DNA of 64,000 nucleotides. Source: Betaproteobacteria bacterium. Lineage in GTDB: Bacteria > Pseudomonadota > Gammaproteobacteria > Burkholderiales > Casimicrobiaceae. The first letter of the stretch is position 1. The number at the start of each line of letters is the position of its first letter. A program made the translations under genes and the position numbers. The DNA lies in assembly GCA_013298695.1 (NCBI GenBank), contig JAAFIS010000001.1, positions 62,001 to 126,000 of the forward strand, written 5' to 3'. The notes under the pieces were generated by a model. That model ran no database searches. It saw nothing but the letters and a program-made list of their open reading frames with translations, and had not been told where the DNA came from. Below, one piece after another: positions 17,224 to 24,524 of the stretch.

Positions 17224-17994
17224 GTGAATCGAATGATGCAGACCCTATCCCTGACTGTTGCAAGCGTGATGTGCTTGAGCGCCGCAACCAGTCGTGCGGC
17301 GGAGATCAAAGTGCTGACCGCTGGCGCATTCAAGCCGGTGGTCCAAGCGGTAATTCCCGAGTTCGAAAAGCGAACGGGGCATCGCGTAATCGTCGATAAC
17401 GACACCGTGGGCGGTCTTGCAAAGCGCATCAAAAGTGATGAAGCGTTTGACGTTGCGATTTTGTCACCAGTCACCATTACACCGCTCGTGCAAGAGGGAA
17501 AAGTGGCGGCGGGCAGCGTGAACGCGCTCGCGCGAGTGGGTGTTGGTGTCGCAGTTAAACGTGGCGGTCCGATGCCGAATATCGCGACTGTTGAAGCGTT
17601 CAAAGAGGCATTGGTCGCCGCACGCGCGGTGGCCTACATTGATCCGGCGGCAGGGGGCTCCAGCGGCATTTACTTCTCGCAGCTCGTCGACAAGCTAGGC
17701 ATTGGTGCGGCTGTGAGAGCCAAAGCGGTCTTAGTGCCCGGCGGTCTCGTGGCAGAGCGCTTGCTCGACGGCCAGGCCGACATCGCGATTCATCAAATCA
17801 GCGAAATCCTCGCGGTGCCCGGTGCCGCGTTGGTCGGGCCTATCCCCGCTGAAATCCAGAACTACACGACTTACAGCGGCGGCTTGAGCGCGAAGGCAGC
17901 AAACGTTGATGCCGCGCGCGCATTTCTCTCGACGCTGATGTCAGAAAGCGCGCAAGCGATCCTCAAACAGCGCGGCATGGAGCCTGCAAAATAA
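17224..17994 (+). CDS. ModA-like periplasmic substrate-binding protein
   Basis: 256 residues with signal peptide (cleavage near SRAAEI) and the fold signatures of type 2 periplasmic binding proteins of the molybdate group: IKVLTAGAFKPVVQAVIPEFE, DVAILSP, YIDPAAGGSSGIYF, and ADIAIHQISEIL. No ABC permease or ATPase is adjacent, so it may serve an unlinked transporter or be a solitary binding protein. The start is GTG with GAGGT a few bases upstream. Confidence 0.82.
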   Translation: MNRMMQTLSLTVASVMCLSAATSRAAEIKVLTAGAFKPVVQAVIPEFEKRTGHRVIVDNDTVGGLAKRIKSDEAFDVAILSPVTITPLVQEGKVAAGSVNALARVGVGVAVKRGGPMPNIATVEAFKEALVAARAVAYIDPAAGGSSGIYFSQLVDKLGIGAAVRAKAVLVPGGLVAERLLDGQADIAIHQISEILAVPGAALVGPIPAEIQNYTTYSGGLSAKAANVDAARAFLSTLMSESAQAILKQRGMEPAK

Positions 17995-18105
17995 GCGGCG
18001 CTTAAGGCGTTTACAAACGCCTTACTGAACTCAGGTTTGCGCTGTCCTGCAAGTATTGCGCAGTTTGCCGCAGTGTTTTGCGCATCGGGGCGTCAATGAA
18101 TCGCG

Positions 18106-18678
18106 CTACGCATCGTCAGCGTCCGCTTTACCGAAGTACTTATGTGTCGCTCGCGTCGGCAGCCCGTCAATGCTTTTCACGCGCCCACTCACCTTGGTCA
18201 GCCATGCGGCTTCATCGGCTTGAGCGTGGTACTTGGTAAGCGTGTCGCGCGGTTTGTCCAAATGCATCAGCGGCACGCCCCAGCCGCAACTCGTCTGCAC
18301 GCTCTCCACCGCGATGTCGAAAATCTGCCGTGTTCCGGGCAGCAGCGTGAAATGTTCGGCGAGCGCTGACCAGCGTTCATCTTGCGGCAACACCGGCACA
18401 CCACGACCATAAATGCGCAGAATCAACGCAGGCTGCTCGAAGTTGCAAAACATGATCGTGATCCGACCATCGGCAACGAGATGCGCGTGCGTTTCGTTGC
18501 CTGAGCCGCCAAGATCGAGATACGCTACGCGATCCTGCGCGAGCACGCGGAAGCAGTCCAATCCCTTCGGCGAGAGATTGATGCGCGCGCCTTCCGCGGC
18601 TGTTGCGGTGAAAAAGATCGCTTGCTTCGCGACCATTGCGATGTGCTTTTCGGAAAGGGAGTTCGAGAATTCGGCCAT
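18106..18678 (-). CDS. Pyridoxamine 5'-phosphate oxidase-family (flavin-binding split-barrel) protein
   Basis: About 190 residues; start MAEFSNSLSEKHIAMVAKQAIFF at 18678 matches the family, although the frame is open upstream through repeat DNA. Split-barrel features include INLSPKGLDCFRVL, RVAYLDLGGSGNETHAHL and a glycine-rich segment. Such proteins bind FMN or F420 and often reduce small molecules or haem; the substrate is unknown. The C-terminus carries a conserved SCGWGVPLMHLDKPRDTL segment, typical of one uncharacterised subgroup. Confidence 0.82.
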   Translation of the reverse strand: MAEFSNSLSEKHIAMVAKQAIFFTATAAEGARINLSPKGLDCFRVLAQDRVAYLDLGGSGNETHAHLVADGRITIMFCNFEQPALILRIYGRGVPVLPQDERWSALAEHFTLLPGTRQIFDIAVESVQTSCGWGVPLMHLDKPRDTLTKYHAQADEAAWLTKVSGRVKSIDGLPTRATHKYFGKADADDA

Positions 18679-18764
18679 AAGAAGCTTGGGCGATTTGAGA
18701 GAACAGCGTGTTCTCGGTGGTTGCGGATCGCTGTTTTGGTTGTGAAAAAGATAGTAGATACATA

Positions 18765-18865
18765 CATCATCCCAGCAGAGGCCGGGATCCATGCAGGCAA
18801 TGTGCGCACGTTGCTTCGGGTCTCGTCGTTTGCATAGATCGATCCCGGCCTTCGCCGGGATGACG
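18765..18865. repeat. CATCCCGGC-type REP pair
   Basis: Left arm CATCATCCCAGCAGAGGCCGGGATC and right arm GATCCCGGCCTTCGCCGGGATGACG are inverted copies separated by about 50 nt. The motif is common in proteobacterial intergenic DNA. It lies upstream of the PNPOx-like gene and downstream of the next gene on the minus strand. Confidence 0.8.
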
Positions 18866-18915
18866 CTCGCGGTGCTGTCGATTGCGCGTTGATTGAAGTT
18901 TTGTTGCGGGCTTCA

Positions 18916-19539
18916 CTACGCGAGCTGACTCACCATTCGCTCCGGCAACTTTCGTTTCAGGAAGAGTTGCCGCACTTCGTCGACGCTTAGGTAGCGTCCG
19001 TTCTTCCCCGATTTGCCCATCACTTTGAGCAGGATCGGCCATTCGCCATCCATCAAAAATCGATCAATCACGCGTCGCCGCCCTGCCGCGCGCTTGAAAT
19101 TCTCATTCATCATGTGCACAAGCTCGCTTAGATCGAGCCCACGCTCCGATTCGCCGCTTGCACTCAGTTTTTCACTCGCAAACTCATCAAGCCGATCGAG
19201 TTTGGCTTTCACCACGTTCGCTTCGGTATCGAGAATTCCTGAGCCCGCGCCTTTCTTATCGAGCGGACCGTTGCGCAGCGCATTGAGTTGAACGCTGTCC
19301 TTCGCATTACGCACGACTTGCAACGGATTCAAACCGTTCGCCCCCGCCGCAATCGCGCGAATCGCCGCACCTGGCAAGTTCGGTTGACCGTCGCCAGTCT
19401 TGGCAACGCGGGTGATCACGTCTGTGACCTGGCCGAGGCTCGCCACGTCATCCGGCAGCAAGCCTTCGCTCACGAGTGCGCGTAGGAAGGGGCAGGGGTT
19501 GTTGGAGGAGACGGCGGGTGACTTTGAGTTAGTGGGCAT
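18916..19539 (-). CDS. Uncharacterised protein with N-terminal NPCPFLRAL motif
   Basis: 207 residues without signal peptide. Near the N-terminus SNNPCPFLRALVSEGLLPDD resembles the Pro-Cys-Pro segment that holds the haem-ligating cysteine in chloroperoxidase/unspecific-peroxygenase proteins (PCPxLNxLxxHGYLP). The rest, including GLDLSELVHMMNENFKR, a basic RRRVIDRFLMDGEWPILLKVMG and the C-terminal VDEVRQLFLKRKLPERM, looks EF-hand-like or helical and lacks the peroxygenase acid-base motif. Haem binding is only a suggestion. Transcribed alone. Confidence 0.62.
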   Translation of the reverse strand: MPTNSKSPAVSSNNPCPFLRALVSEGLLPDDVASLGQVTDVITRVAKTGDGQPNLPGAAIRAIAAGANGLNPLQVVRNAKDSVQLNALRNGPLDKKGAGSGILDTEANVVKAKLDRLDEFASEKLSASGESERGLDLSELVHMMNENFKRAAGRRRVIDRFLMDGEWPILLKVMGKSGKNGRYLSVDEVRQLFLKRKLPERMVSQLA

Positions 19540-19631
19540 CGTGGTTCACAGCAAGACAAGCGAGAATCATCTTAGCCTAGCGTTTGATGTTGCATGCGCG
19601 ATTGGAATCACTAGATCGTAATTGTTCCGAG

Positions 19632-20471
19632 TCACGTCAACTGTAGTTTCGTTAGCTCAATAGTTTTTTTGATCGCAATTCGAATTGATTCCCAATCGGT
19701 CGGCGGGAAGTCGGTTGGCGCAGCGATGTACTCTGCTAGAGACTTAGCTTTGTCAGCCTGCAAGTACTTTTCATCGCGTTCTACTTCCGTACGGACGCTG
19801 GACTCGAGTGCGCCGCCGCGTACGAGCGCCAGTTGTCGACTCATGGCATCAAAGTAACGATCTCGAAAATCCTGCATTTCAGTAAGAAATTCCGCGCGCG
19901 CAAATCTCTGTACGCCATGCGTGGCGGTCCAAATTGGTATTCCGTCAACAATCTTGTTGCGATTGTCCCAACTAACGAAAACTTCGGTACCACTCGCCCA
20001 AAAATGGATGTCCGGAGCCTGAACTAATCTATCGAAAAGTAGCGTTCGCCCGGAGAACGCATCGCAAATTCGATCTGCTAAGTAGGTGCAATCGATAACG
20101 GTCGGAGCATTCCAAACGTGTGAGGTTAGTGCCCACCACCTGATGCCTGGCGCATGTGGGAGTGGCACACATTGCGGCATCATCCACCAAAGCAGATCGT
20201 CGGGAATGGGCTCGAGAAATCGGTTTAACTGCTCGATCAAGTCCATGTAAATCCGCCCGAGCATTTGATCTGCGATTGTGGGTGCTTCTCCCCAGCGGGC
20301 AAGTATTTCGGGCGAATACTCGAGCAACTTTTGCGCGCCCGCGTTGAACCAAATCGACCCTTGGCTCACTTGGTAGCCGATTAGTTGTGGATCGTTGCCT
20401 TCACTGTTATTCCACGGAAAAATTTGAGAGGGGTGAAAGAGTTCGAACTCAACAAATGGGCGTCTGACCAT
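19632..20471 (-). CDS. Hypothetical protein (DUF5984-like)
   Basis: About 279 residues from the ATG at 20471 (MVRRPFVEFELFHPSQIFPW). The frame continues upstream but enters non-conserved repeat DNA. The opening, EFELFHPSQIFPWNN, and the spacing of tryptophans resemble the DUF5984 family, whose members are cytoplasmic proteins without known function. Base composition is noticeably more AT-rich than neighbouring genes, suggesting acquisition. REP-type repeats lie directly upstream. Confidence 0.6.
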   Translation of the reverse strand: MVRRPFVEFELFHPSQIFPWNNSEGNDPQLIGYQVSQGSIWFNAGAQKLLEYSPEILARWGEAPTIADQMLGRIYMDLIEQLNRFLEPIPDDLLWWMMPQCVPLPHAPGIRWWALTSHVWNAPTVIDCTYLADRICDAFSGRTLLFDRLVQAPDIHFWASGTEVFVSWDNRNKIVDGIPIWTATHGVQRFARAEFLTEMQDFRDRYFDAMSRQLALVRGGALESSVRTEVERDEKYLQADKAKSLAEYIAAPTDFPPTDWESIRIAIKKTIELTKLQLT

Positions 20472-20578
20472 GTCCGAGATTATCTTCCGTTCCGATCCTT
20501 CTGCTGCACGCAAATTGGTGCGGCGGTTACTGTGTCTATGTAAGGCGCATATCTGAAAGATTGTCCTCCCAAGTTGCT

Positions 20579-20648
20579 GTAGGCGACGGCTTGACGTCGC
20601 TTCGTAGTGTTTCTTGATCATTTAAAGCGCGGTCAAGCCCGCGCCTAC
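20579..20648. repeat. GTAGGCG-type REP pair
   Basis: GTAGGCGACGGCTTGACGTCGC on the left and GCGCGGTCAAGCCCGCGCCTAC on the right, inverted, with a short spacer. It lies in the spacer between the DUF5984-like gene and the amylase gene. Confidence 0.75.
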
Positions 20649-20659
20649 AAATGAATCTC

Positions 20660-20747
20660 GTTCATGGTTCGACAAGCTCACCACGAACGGATGTTCGAGT
20701 GAGCGCCGCCTTTAGCCCCGTGCTCGACACGGGGTCACCACGAACGG
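20660..20747. repeat. GTTCATGGTTCGACAAG-type REP, degenerate pair
   Basis: Left arm runs GTTCATGGTTCGACAAGCTC and then ACCACGAACGG; a partial second arm (CACGGGG ... CACCACGAACGG) follows in the same orientation. It is the same family as the pair that ends in the DNA ligase start codon at 24.5 kb. Confidence 0.75.
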
Positions 20748-20775
20748 ATTCGCTTCAAACAAGTACTCGTTAGCG

Positions 20776-22998
20776 CTACTTCCACGTCTCCGTCAACGTA
20801 GTCGTCTGCCCCGCAATCGGCGTGTTCACGATGCGGTTTGCGCCGGATTCCCAGATGACGTCGCCGTTTGATCCCTTCTTGATGTACTTGTATTCGATCG
20901 TGGCGTTGGCGGGGAGGGCGACGCTGGCGCGCCATTGATTGCTTTGGCCGTTGCCCGTGCCGGGGACGACGTTCATTGCAATTGCAGCGGCGGGTGACCA
21001 TGCGCCGAGTTGGCTGACGCTGCCGACGACGGCGATGCTTTGGCCCATCACGGTGCTGGCCGTTACGTTGAAGGTAACCGTGGCGCTGCCGGTGGTCGTG
21101 GTGGGGCAGGCGGCTGTGCTGCCGAAGACGCCGCAGGTGCTTGCTGTACCGCTCGCGGGCGTGGTGAGCGCGCGGTTCGTGCCCGCTTCCCACGTAGGCG
21201 TGGCGCAGCTGGTGTACTTCGCATATTTGAATTGCACTGCGGTGCTCACTGGCAAACTCACCATGCCGCTATGCGCGCCTGCGTCGGCGGAGAGTCGCAC
21301 GCCGTTGCACACGTTCCACGCACCAAGCTCAGCGATGTTGCCAACGACGACCACCGTTTGGCTGCCACTCGGATCAGCGTTTTGCACTTTGAAGCTGACG
21401 TTCACTTTTGGTGAAAGGGTAGTGGCAAGTTTCGCGTTCGCGTGAAGCGCAACTGCTTTGAAGGCTTCGACAGTGAGCGCCACGTTGCCCGATGCATCGA
21501 CCGTGTAGACGTCGCCAGCGCAGGTGCCCGCGGTCGCGTTGAAGTCACCGCTGATCACGTCGCAATAGCGGCCCGCTGGCAGCGATGTGGCGAAGGTGCG
21601 CGAAAGCGTTGCGCCCTCTTTGTTGATCGCAACGAAACCTAAATTGCCACGACCGAACGCGATTTGATTGTTGCCGTTGCTCCACCAATTGCTGATAAAG
21701 AAATTGTTGATCGTTGTGTTACGGAAGCCGACCATATTTGCAATCGGTCGGAAGCGATGCTCACACACCCAGCCGCCGACGGTTTGGCTGAAGCAAGCAG
21801 GTTGCGTGACGCCGCCATCCCACGGGCCTTTCGTTGAGCCACCTGTGTTGTACGGTGGGCCGAAACTCGTGTCGAAGTCGGTGACTTTGTTGAACGCGTA
21901 GCTGCTCATGAGCGCCGGATTGCCGTAGGGCCAGGCGAGCATGAACACGTTGGCGAGATCGTACGTCGCGCCGTAGTGGTAGGTGAGGTAATTGCCGCCA
22001 CCGCCGTGACCGCGCTGCTTATCGTGGTTGTCTGTGAAGGCGACCGCGCGATTGCTCGCCATGATGCCCCAGGTGGGGCCAAAGGTTTGCAGATCGGCGA
22101 GCTTGCCCGCGCCAGCGAATTTGTCATGCAGTTTTGGGCCGTACGCAAAATCGGTGATGTTCATCAAGTTGCCGTTTAACCCAAAATATTGATCCGGCTG
22201 CACCGCTTCGCCCGGTGCCCCAATAACTTCGAGGAACCAGTACGGTTTATTGACAACTCGACTATTCACGTTATCAACGATTGCGCCCAAATCAATTGGG
22301 CTGATGTGCTTGGCGGCGTCAACACGGAAGCCCTTCACGCCGATGTTCACGAGGTCGACGAGATAGTCGGAAATCTTGCCGCGCACGTAATTGCTATCGG
22401 TATTCAGATCCTGCAACCCCGAAAGCTCGCAGTTCTGCACGTTGGCCGCGTTGTTGTAGTTCGTAATGCCGCACACCGGATTGTGAAAATCATTGGCGCC
22501 GAAAGGTACGCGCGGGTAGCTGTGATAGCTCCATGCGTTGGCTGCGCTACTTGTGCCGCCCGTGCCGCCGCTCATGTGATTGATCACGGCATCAACGTAA
22601 ATCGCCACGCCCTTCGCGTTGCAGCGATTCACCATATCGATGAACTGCGCCCGCGTTCCGCTGCGGCTGGTATCGAGGCTATAGCTCACGGGCTGATAGC
22701 GCATCCACCACGGATACGGCGCGCCGTCGCCCGTGGCCACCCAATTGTGTTCATTCGGCGGCGAGACTTGTACCGCCGCGAAACCTTTCGGCCCGAGGAA
22801 GTCTTCGCACTCTTTCGCAACATCCGTCCATTTCCATTCGAAGAGATGAACAAAGGCGGTGCGCGCTGTGGATTGCGCGTGTGCGGGCGTGGGGTTGATC
22901 AGCGCGGTGAGCGAGCTGAGCGCGATGGTCGTGCCGAGGGCGAGCCCGAGTAGAGCTTTTCCTACGGTTGTGCGGAAGGCCGCAAAGTTGCGGGGCAT
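20776..22998 (-). CDS. Secreted alpha-amylase (GH13) with two CBM20 starch-binding domains
   Basis: 740 residues. Signal peptide ends near PAHAQS; the GH13 (beta/alpha)8 domain spans about 45-420 with region I DAVINH (135-141), region II GFRVDAAKH (nucleophile D227), region III FLEVIG (acid/base E257) and region IV FTDNHD (D326). The flanking DNHDKQRGHGGGG and HLFEWKWTDVAKECEDFLGPKGF are animal-type features (GH13_24/32-like), typical of chloride-dependent amylases. A beta-sandwich C domain follows, then two tandem CBM20 modules at about 530-620 and 640-740, each with WEAGTNR or WESGANR. It hydrolyses starch outside the cell. No other starch genes are adjacent. Confidence 0.93.
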   Translation of the reverse strand: MPRNFAAFRTTVGKALLGLALGTTIALSSLTALINPTPAHAQSTARTAFVHLFEWKWTDVAKECEDFLGPKGFAAVQVSPPNEHNWVATGDGAPYPWWMRYQPVSYSLDTSRSGTRAQFIDMVNRCNAKGVAIYVDAVINHMSGGTGGTSSAANAWSYHSYPRVPFGANDFHNPVCGITNYNNAANVQNCELSGLQDLNTDSNYVRGKISDYLVDLVNIGVKGFRVDAAKHISPIDLGAIVDNVNSRVVNKPYWFLEVIGAPGEAVQPDQYFGLNGNLMNITDFAYGPKLHDKFAGAGKLADLQTFGPTWGIMASNRAVAFTDNHDKQRGHGGGGNYLTYHYGATYDLANVFMLAWPYGNPALMSSYAFNKVTDFDTSFGPPYNTGGSTKGPWDGGVTQPACFSQTVGGWVCEHRFRPIANMVGFRNTTINNFFISNWWSNGNNQIAFGRGNLGFVAINKEGATLSRTFATSLPAGRYCDVISGDFNATAGTCAGDVYTVDASGNVALTVEAFKAVALHANAKLATTLSPKVNVSFKVQNADPSGSQTVVVVGNIAELGAWNVCNGVRLSADAGAHSGMVSLPVSTAVQFKYAKYTSCATPTWEAGTNRALTTPASGTASTCGVFGSTAACPTTTTGSATVTFNVTASTVMGQSIAVVGSVSQLGAWSPAAAIAMNVVPGTGNGQSNQWRASVALPANATIEYKYIKKGSNGDVIWESGANRIVNTPIAGQTTTLTETWK

Positions 22999-23376
22999 GG
23001 ATCACTCCTTATGTGAGGGACTTTTTGTTAATGAGGCTCGGCACGGCGTGTTTGACACCGACCCAGCGCATCGCTTACAGACCCCAGATTTCGCCATTTC
23101 GCCCGCGACGCAAATGACGACTCCTCCTTTTTGGGTACTCTGCAGCTGCGTGGAGTTTTAGTACGGTTTGTGCAATGTGCAAGTAGTTTCAAACACATTT
23201 TTGCGCTCAGTGGTCAGCCGAAAAAATAATAGACAACCAAATCAAATGGTTACGATTTTTTACGCTGCGGTGCGGAATGGTTTGTTCTTCTCGTTGTCTT
23301 GAAATAAAACTACATTTCCCTACGCTGATCGCGCATTCACATCAGCGCGGCTGGTGACTTCCACGAAAATGTCCAC

Positions 23377-24396
23377 ATGACTACAACTGATCTCATCGTG
23401 CTTCGCGCCGAGGGGCTTTATTGCGCGGCAGGTGATTTCTTCATCGACCCATGGCGTCCGGTGTCGCGCGCAGTGATCACGCATGCACACGCCGATCACG
23501 CGCGATCCGGCCACTCGCGCTATCTCGCGCATGTGAAAAGTGAAGGCATTTTGCGCACGCGGATCGGCGCCGACATCGCTTTGCAAACGCTTGAATACGG
23601 CGAGTCGATATCGATCAACAACGTTAATGTGTCGCTTCATCCTGCGGGGCATGTGCTTGGCTCTGCGCAAGTGCGCGTGGAGAATGAAGGCCGCGTTTGG
23701 GTCGCGAGTGGCGACTATAAAGTTGCGCCGGATGCGACCTGCGTGCCCTTCGAACCCGTACGCTGCGATACGTTTATCACTGAGAGCACATTTGGTTTGC
23801 CTGTTTACCGCTGGCGAGATGATGCGGAAGTGTTTGCCGAAATCAACACATGGTGGGCAGAAAATCGCGATGCGAATCGCCCGACCATGCTCGCGTGTTA
23901 CAGCTTTGGCAAAGCGCAGCGGATCCTGAGTGGTCTGGATTCGTCAATCGGCCCCGTCATCGTTCACGGCGCTGTCGATCCGCTCAATCGTGCGTATCGC
24001 GCTGCGGGCGTTGCGTTGCCGGAAACGAAGCTTGTGAGTGAGGTGACGGACAAAGCGGACATCAATCGCGCGCTTGTGCTCTGTCCGCCGAGCGCGTCGG
24101 CGAGCACTTGGGCGAACCGTTTCAAGAACGCTAGCGTGGGTTTCGCAAGTGGTTGGATGCAGTTACGCGGACGCCGCCGCATGGGCGGATACGACCGAGG
24201 ATTCGTGCTCTCCGATCACGCGGATTGGCCTGGATTGCAAAGCGCGATCAAAGCAACACACGCTTCACGCGTGATCGTGACCCACGGCTACGAAGCCGTG
24301 ATGACCCGTTGGCTCACGGAGCAGGGACTAGAGGCGGGAAGTTTTAAAACGGAATATGGGGATGACGCGAAAGAAAGCACGCATGACGCATCGTAG
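23377..24396 (+). CDS. Ligase-associated DNA exonuclease (metallo-beta-lactamase/beta-CASP-like)
   Basis: 339 residues. The metallo-beta-lactamase motif ITHAHADHARSGH (HxHxDH), HPAGHVLGSAQ, SGDYK, and the C-terminal FVLSDHADW and VTHGYE match the mRNA-3'-processing-like exonuclease found next to ATP-dependent ligases in many bacteria. The next gene is that ligase, 120 nt away, supporting a two-gene repair unit. The Lhr-like helicase and the phosphoesterase (PdeM) often associated with this pair are not adjacent. The 378-nt region upstream, divergent from the amylase, holds both promoters and no other visible feature. Confidence 0.88.
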   Translation: MTTTDLIVLRAEGLYCAAGDFFIDPWRPVSRAVITHAHADHARSGHSRYLAHVKSEGILRTRIGADIALQTLEYGESISINNVNVSLHPAGHVLGSAQVRVENEGRVWVASGDYKVAPDATCVPFEPVRCDTFITESTFGLPVYRWRDDAEVFAEINTWWAENRDANRPTMLACYSFGKAQRILSGLDSSIGPVIVHGAVDPLNRAYRAAGVALPETKLVSEVTDKADINRALVLCPPSASASTWANRFKNASVGFASGWMQLRGRRRMGGYDRGFVLSDHADWPGLQSAIKATHASRVIVTHGYEAVMTRWLTEQGLEAGSFKTEYGDDAKESTHDAS

Positions 24397-24401
24397 CCCG
24401 A

Positions 24402-24524
24402 GTTCATGGTTCGACAAGCTCACCACGAACGGAGAAACAGTATTGCGTACGTTAAGCGCTTACGCCCGAGCTTCTCGGGGGATCAACCTCACGGCCGTTC
24501 GTGGTGAGCTTGTCGAACCATGAA
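24402..24524. repeat. GTTCATGGTTCGACAAG-type REP pair containing the ligase start codon
   Basis: Left arm 24402-24432 and right arm 24495-24524 are near-perfect 30-bp inverted copies (GGTTCGACAAGCTCACCACG and its complement) around a smaller hairpin GCTTACGCCCGAGCTTCTCGG. The right arm ends GTCGAACCATGAA, and its ATG is the ligase start codon. Confidence 0.88.

Noticed and set aside
22189-22953. A 254-codon plus-strand open frame antisense to the amylase
   Set aside because: Shadow of the GH13 domain; no family features and no ribosome-binding site.
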